Shown: positions 20,102-29,285, numbered from the stretch's first letter. The stretch: DNA of 53,671 nt from Verrucomicrobiota bacterium (GCA_016935555.1 JAFGQR010000092.1:1-53671), one strand, 5' to 3'. Translations and numbers: made by a program. The notes: generated by a model from the sequence alone, not told the origin.

Positions 20102-20119
20102 TTCAGCATTTTTGCTGAA
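20102..20119 (+). terminator. Small hairpin after the Agl23-like gene
   Basis: TTCAGCA and TGCTGAA form a perfect 7-base stem around a four-T loop, about 130 bases after the stop. No T-tract follows, so function as a terminator is only possible. The rest of 19970-20175 holds degenerate GACGTTGGC-type repeats and no gene. Confidence 0.3.
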
Positions 20120-20175
20120 GCACAACGATCCGGCTCGCGGTCGAGATCTGAGCCAGCCCCCCCCTCTCCCCCGGG

Positions 20176-21411
20176 TTACCGCTCGCGGGTGCCGCTGAGC
20201 AGATAGGCACGGCGCCGATCGGCGAACGCCCTCAGGCTCATCGGTTGTCCGCGGCCGAATCGCGCGGCGCCGGCGGCGGGCGGGTCATCGGCGACGCCCT
20301 GAAAGAACGCCTCGGTGGAGTAGAGTTTGCGGGTGTCGGTCTTGACGTCCTCGGCAATGACTGCGCGGTATTGGGCGACCACGGGGCCCAGGCGGTTCCA
20401 GTCGAGCCATTTCTCCGCGCTGGCGCGCACCCAGTAGCCGTCGTTGTTGATCAGCGCGTTTTCCAGAGCGAGAAATTTCAGGGTGCCCTCGATGTCGAGC
20501 CACGGTGCCAGGGCCGCTTCGAGGTGGTTGGACGGCGTTTGGTTGAGGACTTTGCAGAACTGGACGACGTCGGCCCAGACCTCGGGATCGTCCTTGGACT
20601 TGATGTCGTAGAGGCGTTTGTAGGGTGCGGGATTGTCGCCGAGGTAGTTCAGCCCGGCGCGTCCGTGGGGGCTGCCGGGGACTTTCCACCGGGCGCCGCG
20701 GGTGGTGCCGAACCACTCCCTGATGAAATCCTTGTTGAACTGCTGGACGCTGGCGTACACGCCTCAGTTTTCGCCGTTGATCACCACGCGGACGAAATTC
20801 GCCTTGGGGACGGGGATGTAATTGCGGGCGATGTGATAATAGAGGACGCTGCGCAGGAAGGTCGGATCGCCGTGGGCGTTCAGCAGGTTGAACGTGCGAT
20901 ACCCCCCCAGTCGCTGGTTCTCATATTCCAGGAAGAACGTGCGCAGGGTCTGGGCATCGTACATCGGCACCCCGGGATACGATTTCACATCCGCCGGGCT
21001 GAGCTTGACGCCGGGCAGGGGACGGGCTTGGGCGTCCCCGGGGTTGCCCCAGGGGCCGCGCCCTCCGCCGGAGCCGCCGGGGCCGCGGTTGCCCCGCAGT
21101 TGGGCGAGGCGGGCGCGGGCGGCTTTGCGTTCCGCGTTGTTAAGCCGCTTGTCGCGGTCCTCATCGAATTGCCGCACAAGCTTGATCTCCGATTGCCCGG
21201 GCGCGCCCGGGCCGAAACCGCCCGGGCCGAACGGGGGCGGGCCGTCGAACTCTGGGGGTTTGGCAGGCGGGTCCTGTTCGTGTTGGGCGGGAGGGGCATT
21301 CACCTCGGCAGGGGGATTGTGCCGGGACTGGGCGTGCAGGGCGGCGGCGCAGACCACCAGGACGGCGAGAGCCGGGGTGCGGGTGGAACGGTATGGGTTG
21401 AGGATCGTCAT
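20176..21411 (-). pseudogene. CotH-family protein gene interrupted by one in-frame TGA
   Basis: Two halves lie in the same frame: a 215-residue N-terminal part and a C-terminal part of about 195 residues. They are separated only by TGA at 20764-20766. Around the stop the protein reads FVRVVINGEN-stop-GVYASVQQFN. CotH proteins have a Trp here (GENWGVY), so one G-to-A change in TGG explains the break. The N-terminal part has a signal peptide, a Pro/Gly linker and an EF-hand-like loop (DEDRDKRLNNAE). The C-terminal part has the CotH kinase-like core (LKFLALENALINNDGYW). CotH proteins are secreted atypical protein kinases. If the stop is real, the protein ends before its catalytic core. A sequencing or assembly error is the main alternative; the stop context gives no sign of recoding. 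Confidence 0.85.
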
Positions 21412-21468
21412 GGAGTTGTCGGGCTTGGTTGTGACACACCGGAAAAATGAGGTAAAGCGGATTAAGCC

Positions 21469-21496
21469 GCATTTCTCACCGCCCTGTGAGAAATGC
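21469..21496. repeat. Hairpin repeat with GCATTTCTCAC arms, copy 1
   Basis: GCATTTCTCAC and GTGAGAAATGC form a perfect 11-base stem around a six-base loop (CGCCCT). It lies between two divergent genes, so it cannot be a shared terminator. The same arm sequence forms a longer hairpin at 34332-34373. Confidence 0.75.
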
Positions 21497-21614
21497 GCGC
21501 AAGGGCCGCAGAGCGGGGCTAACCCCGCCCGAGCGCCAACGCACTCTGTGGCGAGCCCAGTCGGCCCCTAGAGCGCTGGGGCGGCCCGCCCAGTCTTGCG
21601 CCGGGTGGCGCGTG

Positions 21615-22475
21615 ATGGTTAAGGTGGCGCCGCCGGCCATGCCAACCTGCCACCAACGTAACGGCTCCGTGCTGCGGGACGCCGCGCTCGCGGCCTGCGT
21701 CGTCGGCTGGGTCGGCAGCGTGTTCGCCTTGTTTCCGTCGCCGGTCTCGCCCGCGCCTTCCGCGTGGCCCGACGCATTGTGGGCCGGGTGCGCCGCGGCT
21801 TCCGCCGTGCTGTCTTTGGCGCGCTGGGTGCCGGCGCAGAACATCGTCGCCGTGGCGGGTATGATCGGGCTGGCTGCCGGCGGGCTCTTCGGCACCGCCG
21901 CCTGGGCAGGCGGCCCGGCTGCCCCACTCGTTTACAGCGAATCGCTCGGTCCCGCCTTGTCCGGGCGGGTGCCGTGGGTGCTGGTGCTGATCTGGCTCGT
22001 GATCCTGCTGACGGCGCGCGGCGTGGCGCTGCTCATCGTGCGTCCGGCGCGCGAGCGCGGCCGGTACGGGTTCTGGCTGATGGCGGTGACGGTGGGGTTG
22101 GCGGTGGGTGTGGCGGCGGGGTTGGAACTGATGGCGACGCGGGTGAAATTCTACTGGCGCTGGCAGGGGGAGGCCGCGCCGTGGAACTGGAACGGCCTTG
22201 TCTGGCCGGGGCTGGCGCTCTGGATGGTGGCGGCGCTGGCGTTTCAGGTGCTGGCTTTGCCCTGGCTCGTTTCGAAACGGCCTGTCGTTCCTGCGCCGGA
22301 CTGGCACCCGCTGGTCGTGTGGTTTCTGATCAACCTGTGGATCATGGCAGGCACGTCGACGCGGGGATGGTTGGCTCCGGCGGCGCTCGTGTTCGTCATG
22401 GCGGTGTTGACCACGGCGCTGGCGCTGCGGGGCGGCCTGCGCCCGTCGGGCGCAGGCTCGTTGATCTCCCTTTGA
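21615..22475 (+). CDS. Polytopic inner-membrane protein of unknown function
   Basis: About 286 residues with seven or eight predicted helices (for example AALAACVVGWVGSVFALF, VLVLIWLVILLTARGVALLIV, GFWLMAVTVGLAVGVAAGL). Polar loops contain TRVKFYWRWQGE and WNWNGLVWPG. The spacing around LELMATRVKFYW and the Trp-rich loop faintly recalls the carotenoid-biosynthesis (CruF/DUF422) family, but this was not strong enough to name it. ATG 21615 was chosen; the frame upstream to 21486 runs into the hairpin repeat and looks non-coding. ATG 21639 is an alternative. No strong ribosome binding site is seen. Confidence 0.6.
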   Translation: MVKVAPPAMPTCHQRNGSVLRDAALAACVVGWVGSVFALFPSPVSPAPSAWPDALWAGCAAASAVLSLARWVPAQNIVAVAGMIGLAAGGLFGTAAWAGGPAAPLVYSESLGPALSGRVPWVLVLIWLVILLTARGVALLIVRPARERGRYGFWLMAVTVGLAVGVAAGLELMATRVKFYWRWQGEAAPWNWNGLVWPGLALWMVAALAFQVLALPWLVSKRPVVPAPDWHPLVVWFLINLWIMAGTSTRGWLAPAALVFVMAVLTTALALRGGLRPSGAGSLISL

Positions 22476-22647
22476 CAACGGGCCGGGTTTTGAAGCATCG
22501 TGGCCGCGTCGCCGCAGAATCCTTGAAGGCCCACGAGGGTGAGCCAGGGGGCGGGATCTGCTGGGACGGGATAAGCCAATCCGACGGATGTCGGGTCGGG
22601 GGCTCATTCCCAATCGGACATTAATGCAACTGCAACCAACGTTAAAA

Positions 22648-23463
22648 ATGGTGAAGACTCAAGCATATCGACGGACACGTTTTCTTCCCGGGCCCGGGAC
22701 CTTGATGGCGGCGGGCGCACTCTGGCTCGGCGCGCAGATGGCCATGGCGCAAGCCCCCGCCGCCGCGAAGGAGCCCGAGAAACCCAAGGGCTGGGAATCG
22801 GCGGCTGCGGCGGGTTTCTCGATGACCAAGGGCAACTCGGACAACTTCCTGGCCACGCTGACGATCAACACTTCCCGCAAATGGGAGCGGGACGAAGTCC
22901 TGCTCGGCGCCGGCGCCGGCTACGGGGAGAACAAGATCGTCAAGCACAAGGATCCAAGCGACGGCGAGAAGACGAAGACGCAGGACTACCTGATGGGCTT
23001 TGGCCAATGGAACCACCTGTTCACCGAACGCCTTTACGGCGGTCTGCGGCTGGACGCTTTGCACGATTCCGTGGCCGGGATCGAATACCGTTTCACGCTC
23101 AGCCCCATTCTGGGCTATTACTTCGTCAAGGCTCCCCGCACCACCCTCGCCGGGGAGGTCGGCCCTTCGTTCCTCTACGAGAAGCGGGGCGGGGACAGCA
23201 AGGGTTATATGGGCCTGCGGTTCGCGGAGAGGTTCGAACACAAGTTCAGCGACCGGGCTCGCCTGTGGCAGACGCTCGAGTACATCCCGCAGGTGGACGA
23301 TTTTGACAACTACCTGGTCAACTTCGAGCTGGGCGCCTCCACGAAGATCACCGAGTCCATCGGCCTGCGGGTTGTGTTCCAGGACAATTACGTCAGCCAG
23401 CCGGCGCCGCACCGCAAATGCAACGACATCAAGCTCGTCGCGGGAATGGATTACACCTTCTGA
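22648..23463 (+). CDS. DUF481 outer-membrane beta-barrel protein (YdiY-like)
   Basis: A 271-residue exported protein. The signal peptide ends near AMAQA (about residue 35). Alternating beta strands follow (AAAAGFSMTKGNSDNFLATLTINTSR, LYGGLRLDALHD, ELGASTKITESIGLRVVFQDNY), with TKGNSD typical of DUF481/YdiY. The last residue is Phe (MDYTF), as expected for Bam-assembled barrels. Function in the family is unknown; salt and pH stress links have been reported for YdiY. ATG 22624 could also be used. A strong terminator follows at 23488. Confidence 0.85.
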   Translation: MVKTQAYRRTRFLPGPGTLMAAGALWLGAQMAMAQAPAAAKEPEKPKGWESAAAAGFSMTKGNSDNFLATLTINTSRKWERDEVLLGAGAGYGENKIVKHKDPSDGEKTKTQDYLMGFGQWNHLFTERLYGGLRLDALHDSVAGIEYRFTLSPILGYYFVKAPRTTLAGEVGPSFLYEKRGGDSKGYMGLRFAERFEHKFSDRARLWQTLEYIPQVDDFDNYLVNFELGASTKITESIGLRVVFQDNYVSQPAPHRKCNDIKLVAGMDYTF

Positions 23464-23487
23464 GCGTCCCGAACGCCCCGACCGACC

Positions 23488-23525
23488 GAACGCCGCGGTT
23501 CACCTCCTGACCGCGGCGTTCTTTG
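23488..23525 (+). terminator. Rho-independent terminator after the DUF481 gene
   Basis: A perfect 12-base GC-rich stem (GAACGCCGCGGT with ACCGCGGCGTTC) encloses a ten-base loop and is followed by TTTGT. It starts 25 bases after the stop codon. This is the clearest intrinsic terminator in the window. Confidence 0.85.
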
Positions 23526-23713
23526 TGCCCCCTGCTCCATCATCGACGACCTATCCTGCGGACCCGCGTGACATCCCGTGCGGGCCGCGGTCTGATTCCA
23601 GGAAATCGCGCGTTGCCCCTGGCGCGTGGCGGCGGCATCCGGTTGCGGGCAACCCGAGAGCCCGCCTGCCCGCTTGCCCGCGGGGGCGCGATGTGAGACG
23701 CTGGGTCAACGAC

Positions 23714-24034
23714 ATGCAGACGTGGGAAACCCAATATAAAGTCGGCCTGAAAGACCGGTATTCGGCGCGGAAGATGACCAAGCCGGTGCAGTTCATCCTC
23801 CAGGCGCCCGAGGCGGAGCGGGTCTGCATCGCCGGCGACTTCAACCACTGGAACATCTCCAGTCATCCCCTGGCGCGCCAGCCCGACGGCGGCTGGCGCA
23901 TCGAAGTGCTCCTCCATCACGGGCATCACCTTTACGCGTTCATTGTCGACGGCGCCCTCACGCTCGATCCCCATGCCCAGGGTGTGGCCCACAACCCACA
24001 GGGCCAGCGCGTCTCCGTGATCGCCGTCAGCTGA
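23714..24034 (+). CDS. Free-standing CBM48/AMPK-type glycogen-binding domain protein
   Basis: Only 106 residues, almost entirely one early-set (E-set) beta-sandwich. It includes the motif CIAGDFNHWNISSHPLARQPDGGW, followed by HHLYAFIVDG and DPHA. These match CBM48/isoamylase N-terminal modules and the AMPK beta glycogen-binding domain. The conserved aromatic and N-W residues for alpha-glucan binding are present. No catalytic domain is attached, so it may be a regulatory or targeting subunit for glycogen enzymes. A GTG at 23693 would add seven residues. It lies 53 bases before the PAP2-GT39 gene. Confidence 0.85.
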   Translation: MQTWETQYKVGLKDRYSARKMTKPVQFILQAPEAERVCIAGDFNHWNISSHPLARQPDGGWRIEVLLHHGHHLYAFIVDGALTLDPHAQGVAHNPQGQRVSVIAVS

Positions 24035-24086
24035 AGCTGCCGAATCTGCTTGGCATCCGGCCCCCCGGCCTCCAAGTTTCCCCGCC

Positions 24087-26306
24087 ATGACCTGGCTGGA
24101 AACCTGTGACGTCGCGCTGTTTCGCTTCGTCAACCAGACCCTCAGCCACCCGCTGTTGGACTGCGTGCTGCCCCTGTTCAGCAGCCCCCCGTGTCTCGCC
24201 CCCCTGCTTCTCATGCTTGCCTTGGGCGTTCTGTGGAAAGGCGGGGTGCGCGGGCGCGTCCTGGTGGCCGTGCTGGTGCTGATTCTCGCGCTGGGCGACG
24301 GGTTAATTGTCCAGCTCCTCAAAGACGCCCTCGGGCGGCCCCGGCCGTTTCAGGCGTTGCCGGACGTCCGGCTGCCGGCCGGCCGTGCCGGCGGCGGCAG
24401 CATGCCGTCGTCCCATGCCGCCATGTGGTTTGCCGCCGCGCTGGTGGCGCGAGTGTTCCACCCCCGCAGCGTGCGGTTCATGCTTCCCCTCGCCGCGTTG
24501 GTCGGCCTGTCCCGCGTCTACCTCGGCGCGCATTACCCCGGCGATGTCGTGGCCGGTGCGGTGCTTGGCGCGGGCTGGGCTGCCGCGGGATTGTGGCTGT
24601 TCGATGCCCTCTGGCGATGGGCCGGCCCCCGGTGGTTCCCCGCATGGTGGGCCGCGTTCCCGTCCCTGCTCGACCCTCGCGTTCGGCCCGGCGTGTTGGT
24701 GGCGGACGCGGCGGACCGCGAGAGGCACTGGGTGCGGGCGGGCTATGTGTTGATCGGGTTGATGTTGCTGGCCCGGCTGGCGTACATCGCCTCCGGCACC
24801 ATCGAGGTCAGCAAGGACGAGGCCTACCAGTGGCTATGGTCCAAACATCTCGCGCTGTCCTACTACAGCAAGCCGCCCATGATCGCCTGGCTCCATGGAC
24901 TCGGCACCACCCTCGCCGGCGACAACGCGTTCGGCATCCGCTTCCTGTCGCCCATCCTCGGAGCCATCCTCGGCATCGCCCTGCTGCGGTTCATGACCCG
25001 CCACGTCAACGCCGCCGCGGCCTTCGCCCTGTTGCTCATCCTCAACACCACCCCCCTCATGGCCCTCGGAACGGTCTTGATGACGGTGGATCCGCCGCTC
25101 GTCCTTTTCTGGAGCCTCGCCATGATCGCCGGGTGGCGCGCGCTCCGCCCCGATGCCGCCTCCCGCCACTGGGTCCTGGTGGGATTGGCGATGGGGCTTG
25201 GTTTTCTCAGCAAATACACCGCGGCACTGCAACTCGTTTGTTGGATCCTCCTGTTTGCCCTGTGGCCGCCGGCACGCGCCCATCTCCGCCGGCGCGGCCC
25301 GTATCTGGCCTTGCTGGTGTTTGCGGTCTGCGCGCTCCCCGTGGTGGTCTGGAATGTCGAGCACGGCTGGATTACGGTGGAGCACCTCGCCGCCAATGCG
25401 GATCTGCACAAGCCCTGGAAGGCCACGCCGCGGTTTCTCGGCGAGTTCCTCGGCGTCGAAACCGCCCTGCTCAATCCCGTGTTTTTCCTGGGTGCACTGT
25501 GGGCGATGGGCGCCTGCTGGTCCCGCCGGCGCACGGATCCGCTGCAACGCTACCTGTGTTGCATGGGCGCACCGGTGTTTGCGGGCTACGCGCTTTATGC
25601 GCTGCACTCGCGCATTCAACCCAATTGGATTGCCGCCGCCGTGCTGCCCATGTTCTGCCTGATGGTGGCCCACTGGCAGCGCCGCTGGCGCGAGGGGGCC
25701 TGGTGGGTCAAGGAGGCGTTTGCAGCCGGGCTGTTGTTGGGGTTGCTGGCCGTGGTGCTCATGCACGAAACACGCCTGGTCGGCCGCATCGTGGGCCGCA
25801 ACTTGCCACCCGAAATGGATCCCTTGCGCCGCGTCCGGGCTTGGCGCGAAACCGCCGTCGTGGTCGACGCGGCCCGTCGCCGGCTCGAAGCGGACGGCAA
25901 GCCCGCGTTTGTCATTGCCGACCACTATGGCATGACCGCGCTGCTGACGCTGTATCTGCCCGCCGCCAAGGCCGCCTTGAATACCGAGCCCCTGGTCTAT
26001 GCCCGAAGCGCCTTACACCCCGAAAACCAATTCCATTTCTGGCCCGGCTATCGCGGACGGCGCACCGGCCAAAATGCCGTTTATGTCGCCGAACTCAGCC
26101 CCGACGCGCTCGAGCCCGGCTGGATCCGGTCATGGCTCCAGGGGTTGCCCATCGCACGCGCCGCCCGACAACGGGCCGTCCCGGGCATTTCGGCGCTCGT
26201 CGCCGGCGAGTTCGCCTCGGTTCGCGACCTCGGCGTCCACGAGGTGCCCTGGCGCGGCAGCATTCTCCGGCGCGTGCGCCTCTATGAATGCCGCCACCTG
26301 CAATGA
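24087..26306 (+). CDS. PAP2 phosphatase-GT39 glycosyltransferase fusion
   Basis: A 739-residue membrane protein made of two known families. Residues 1-190 are a PAP2 lipid phosphatase with all three motifs: KDALGRPRP (Lys79), PSSHA (His110) and SRVYLGAHYPGD (His149). From about residue 210 a GT39/ArnT-like GT-C transferase follows, with the catalytic acidic pair at Asp244-Glu245 (SKDEAYQWLWSKH) and YYSKPPMIAW. The logic is a transferase that uses a polyprenyl-phosphate sugar joined to the phosphatase that recycles the lipid. Similar fusions occur in public genomes but few have been tested. Its 3' end overlaps the start of the DNA glycosylase gene by 23 bases. Confidence 0.9.
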   Translation: MTWLETCDVALFRFVNQTLSHPLLDCVLPLFSSPPCLAPLLLMLALGVLWKGGVRGRVLVAVLVLILALGDGLIVQLLKDALGRPRPFQALPDVRLPAGRAGGGSMPSSHAAMWFAAALVARVFHPRSVRFMLPLAALVGLSRVYLGAHYPGDVVAGAVLGAGWAAAGLWLFDALWRWAGPRWFPAWWAAFPSLLDPRVRPGVLVADAADRERHWVRAGYVLIGLMLLARLAYIASGTIEVSKDEAYQWLWSKHLALSYYSKPPMIAWLHGLGTTLAGDNAFGIRFLSPILGAILGIALLRFMTRHVNAAAAFALLLILNTTPLMALGTVLMTVDPPLVLFWSLAMIAGWRALRPDAASRHWVLVGLAMGLGFLSKYTAALQLVCWILLFALWPPARAHLRRRGPYLALLVFAVCALPVVVWNVEHGWITVEHLAANADLHKPWKATPRFLGEFLGVETALLNPVFFLGALWAMGACWSRRRTDPLQRYLCCMGAPVFAGYALYALHSRIQPNWIAAAVLPMFCLMVAHWQRRWREGAWWVKEAFAAGLLLGLLAVVLMHETRLVGRIVGRNLPPEMDPLRRVRAWRETAVVVDAARRRLEADGKPAFVIADHYGMTALLTLYLPAAKAALNTEPLVYARSALHPENQFHFWPGYRGRRTGQNAVYVAELSPDALEPGWIRSWLQGLPIARAARQRAVPGISALVAGEFASVRDLGVHEVPWRGSILRRVRLYECRHLQ

Positions 26307-27186
26307 GATCTGCATCCCGGCGAGGAACTACGCCCTGGCCGCCACCCTGGGTTCGGGCCAGGCCTTTCGCTGGACGCCCTGCGATGACGCCTGGGAAGGC
26401 GTCGTCGGCCCTCGCTGGGTTTGGCTCCGCCAGGAACCCGGCCGGATCCGGGCGCGCACGGCGGTGCCCGTGACCGACTGGCGGTGGCTCACCCATTACC
26501 TCCAAACAGATGCCCCCTACGGCGCGATCCTGCGCAGCTTTCCCCGCGACGCGCCCATGCGGGCCAGCGTAGCCGCCTGCCGCGGCCTGCGCCTATTGCG
26601 CCAGGACCCGTGGGAATGCCTCGCCTCCTTCATCGCCTCCTCCACCAAGCAAATCGTCCAAATCCGGCAGATCGTCGCCTCGCTTTGCGCCCGCTACGGC
26701 GCCCCCATCCCCACCCCGCCCGGCCACCAGCCTGCCTTCGCCTTCCCCCCGCCACAGCGCCTCGCGCAGACCACCGAAGCCGACCTGCGCCGCTGCCAGT
26801 TGGGCTTCCGCGCCCCGTACTTGCTCGCCGCCGCCCGAACCGTCGACAACGGCGCCCTCGACTTGGCGGCGCTGCCCGCGCTGCCCCTTGCCGAAGCCCG
26901 CGCCCGCCTGCTGCGCCTGCCGGGCGTGGGCGACAAGATTGCCGACTGCGTGCTGCTGTTCGCCTGCGGTTTTGCCGGGGCCTTTCCGGTGGACGTCTGG
27001 GTGCGGCGGGCACTGGCGCGGCTTTATTTCCGCGGCCGCCTCCCGGCGCGCGCGCGGCTGGCCCGGTTCATCGCCACGCATTTCGGGCCCCAAGCCGGCT
27101 ACGCCCAGCAATACCTCTTCGTCTACATGCGCCAGCATCGACGCCCCGGCAGCTCCCGGGCCGGGCGTCCTGTTCAGACGCGTTGA
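26284..27186 (+). CDS. OGG1-type 8-oxoguanine DNA glycosylase / HhH-GPD protein
   Basis: A 300-residue cytoplasmic base-excision repair enzyme. The N-terminal beta domain (GSGQAFRW) and the helix-hairpin-helix region (LLRLPGVGDKIADCVLLF) are clear. Catalytic Lys218 and Asp237 (FPVDVWVRR) are 19 residues apart, exactly as Lys249 and Asp268 in human OGG1. This points to a bifunctional 8-oxoguanine glycosylase rather than an AlkA-type enzyme. The ATG lies inside the end of the PAP2-GT39 gene, suggesting coupled translation. Its neighbours are not repair genes. The longer open frame to 25999 is only read-through of the other frame. Confidence 0.88.
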   Translation: MNAATCNEICIPARNYALAATLGSGQAFRWTPCDDAWEGVVGPRWVWLRQEPGRIRARTAVPVTDWRWLTHYLQTDAPYGAILRSFPRDAPMRASVAACRGLRLLRQDPWECLASFIASSTKQIVQIRQIVASLCARYGAPIPTPPGHQPAFAFPPPQRLAQTTEADLRRCQLGFRAPYLLAAARTVDNGALDLAALPALPLAEARARLLRLPGVGDKIADCVLLFACGFAGAFPVDVWVRRALARLYFRGRLPARARLARFIATHFGPQAGYAQQYLFVYMRQHRRPGSSRAGRPVQTR

Positions 27187-27273
27187 TCCCGCCGGCCATG
27201 CCGCCGTTTTCAGGGATGGCGCTTGCGCCAACCCTGCGCTGCCGGCGTGGGATGTCTGTGCTGACACCGGCGG

Positions 27274-28071
27274 TTACGGGGCGAGGTCCTTGATGCGCAG
27301 GTTCCTGTATTCGGCCCACATGGGCCTGCCGGCATGAAGCTGCAGGGCGATGATGCCTTCCTTGAGCGCCAGGTTGGGATCGTTGTCGGTGAAGTCGACC
27401 ACAAGCGTCCCGTTGAGAAAATGCCGGATATGATTGCCCTCGGCGATGATGACGACATCGTTCCAGTCATCCAGCTTGAACAGCTGTCGGTAATCCTCGT
27501 CGTTGAGAAAGGTGCCGAGCACATGTTTTCTGCCGTTCTCCCAGGCGGCCTTTTCGCCGACCAGGCACATGCGGCCGCGGCGGCCGCCCTCATCGTAAAT
27601 GAACCCGGTGACGCTGGGGAGCTTGTGTTCGTTGCGGATTTCGTGCTGGTAGCCGCGCACCACCCACGAGTTGGCGACTCTGCCCTCGGTGATGTGTTTG
27701 GAGCGGTATTGGATGCCGGAGTTGTTGCTGGCGTTGCAGCGGAACGACAGGCGGAGATCAAAGTTGCCAAAGCGGCGGTCTTTAAGGATGAGAAAGGTAT
27801 TGCCTTTGGCGGGGTTCTCCGCCGTCGTCTCGCCTCGAATGGCGCCCCCCTTGACCGACCACAGGCGGGGATCGCCGTCCCAGCCGGTCAGATCCTTGCC
27901 CGTGAACAGCGACACCATGCCGCTTGGCTCCGGCGGCGCGGCCACGCGTGGCAAGACCTCGGCTGCAGGAGCCGAAAGGCCGGCCACAAGGCACAGGACG
28001 AGAACGATGGGGTGAAGGCGCGGGATGCCCGCCGGACACAGGGAAGGATTCATGGGAGAGTTGAGTTTCAT
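27274..28071 (-). CDS. Secreted DUF1080 (3-keto-disaccharide hydrolase-type) protein
   Basis: About 265 residues. A signal peptide (HPIVLVLCLVAGLSAPAAE) is followed by a single DUF1080 (PF06439) beta-sandwich. Motifs include SLFTGKDLTGWDGD, WSVKGGAIRGE, FGNFDLRLSFRC, NSGIQYRS and WNDVVIIAEGNHIRHFLNG, all typical. DUF1080 proteins hydrolyse 3-keto-glycosides made by Gfo/Idh dehydrogenases in several bacteria. An oxidoreductase lies 1.3 kb away. Possible starts are GTG 28095, ATG 28071 and ATG 28053; the middle one was chosen. It is probably downstream of the TIM-barrel gene, with about 270 bases between them in which no gene is seen. Confidence 0.87.
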   Translation of the reverse strand: MKLNSPMNPSLCPAGIPRLHPIVLVLCLVAGLSAPAAEVLPRVAAPPEPSGMVSLFTGKDLTGWDGDPRLWSVKGGAIRGETTAENPAKGNTFLILKDRRFGNFDLRLSFRCNASNNSGIQYRSKHITEGRVANSWVVRGYQHEIRNEHKLPSVTGFIYDEGGRRGRMCLVGEKAAWENGRKHVLGTFLNDEDYRQLFKLDDWNDVVIIAEGNHIRHFLNGTLVVDFTDNDPNLALKEGIIALQLHAGRPMWAEYRNLRIKDLAP

Positions 28072-28340
28072 GGACAGGTCGATGGTCATTTCCACTTTAT
28101 GGACGCTCCGCAGTCCGGCGGGATTCGATTTGCATCCATTCGCGGTTCCCGACCTGAAGAGTCCCCCTTTCGCGCCGTGCGTTCATGCCGGCCGCAAGCC
28201 GGCGCCACACGCCCCCCCCCGGCGCCTTCCGCTGCCCAATCGCCCGTGTCGAGGAAGCCCTTGCGCGACTGGGTGGCGGCAAGCCGCGGACCGTGCCTGC
28301 TCGCGCCGAGGCTGTGCGCTCCCCGATTCGTCCGGCAGGA

Positions 28341-29285
28341 TCAGCGGACGGCTTTCGCGTGGCAGGCCTTGAGGTAGGCGCTGGCTTTTTTCAGGGCGGC
28401 GGACATGTCGTCGGGCGCCGCGTGGCCGTGCATGAAAGGATTCACATGACCGGCAAAGTTGATCTTCGCCAACGCGGCGAGCCAGGGGGTGAAGTCGGTG
28501 GCGCCGTGGCCGGGAAGCTGGTTGGTGCCCGGCTCGTGCTGCCACGCATAGAAGAACAGCAGTTGGGTGCCGCACGCGGCGATGGCCTGCTCGACGGGCG
28601 CCCGGATGGCCTGCAGATGATACGGGGCGAGCGCGATGCCGACGTGTTGGGGTGCGGGATTGAGGTCGACGAACGCCTTGATCGAATCCAGCGTGTTTAA
28701 AATCGCGTTGCCGTGGTTCTCGATCGCCAGGCGCGCCTTCGCTTGCGCGGCCAGGTCAATGACCGGCTTGAGCTTCTCGAAGAAGGCCTTCATCTGCGAG
28801 GTGAGTTGGTCTGCCGGAAACGTTCCGTAAGCCGACTCGCGAACCGCCACGCCCCCGCCGAACCTGCCGATGAACCGGGCGTATTTGGCGAAGCCGGCGC
28901 CATAGACCGAGAAGCTGCAAAGGCGGAGCCGGTGCCCGGCCAGCAGGTTGCGCAACCCGTCGGGGCCGAGGCGCTGGACGACGTCGTCCAGGTGCCTGCA
29001 TTTGCCGAACGGGCCCCAAATATCGACGGCCTCGAAACCCAGCTTCGCGGCGCGTGCGCACACCTCCTCGAAAGGCGCCTCTTCGAACATGACGGACGAC
29101 AGTGCCAAACGCATGGGCCATGGGCGTGCGGCGGCGTTCAAGGCCGCCCCGGTCAGCCCGGGCAGGGCCATCACCGCCAGCGACCCGCCCGCGGCGGCGC
29201 GCAGGAACTGCCGGCGATCCATGGAGGGAACAAGGCTGCGGCGGGTCAGCGCCGGCGCGGGAGGGCGATGGGTGTTGGTCGGCAT
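28341..29285 (-). CDS. Tat-exported TIM-barrel sugar isomerase/epimerase family protein
   Basis: A 314-residue protein with a twin-arginine signal (MDRRQFLRAAAGG, about residues 22-34). A xylose-isomerase-like TIM barrel follows (CARAAKLGFEAVDIWGPF, LAIENHGNAI, GIALAPYHLQA, FFYAWQHEPG). The Glu and His ligands of the family metal site are visible in IENHGN and the later His residues. In glycoside-degrading clusters such proteins act on keto sugars. The ATG at 29285 is supported by a TAAGCT box seven bases upstream. A start at 29222 (MDRRQFL) would give a more standard Tat signal. It is divergent from the Gfo/Idh gene and shares the promoter region 29286-29384 with it. Confidence 0.85.
   Translation of the reverse strand: MPTNTHRPPAPALTRRSLVPSMDRRQFLRAAAGGSLAVMALPGLTGAALNAAARPWPMRLALSSVMFEEAPFEEVCARAAKLGFEAVDIWGPFGKCRHLDDVVQRLGPDGLRNLLAGHRLRLCSFSVYGAGFAKYARFIGRFGGGVAVRESAYGTFPADQLTSQMKAFFEKLKPVIDLAAQAKARLAIENHGNAILNTLDSIKAFVDLNPAPQHVGIALAPYHLQAIRAPVEQAIAACGTQLLFFYAWQHEPGTNQLPGHGATDFTPWLAALAKINFAGHVNPFMHGHAAPDDMSAALKKASAYLKACHAKAVR

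Noticed and set aside
20764-20766. TGA read as Trp (altered code) or as selenocysteine
   Set aside because: Several genes here end in TGA, for example the oxidoreductase at 280 and the DUF481 gene, so TGA is a stop in this genome. The position is a conserved Trp, not a Cys/Sec site.
21486-21614. N-terminal extension of the membrane protein at 21615
   Set aside because: The extension begins inside the hairpin repeat and has no hydrophobic or conserved character.
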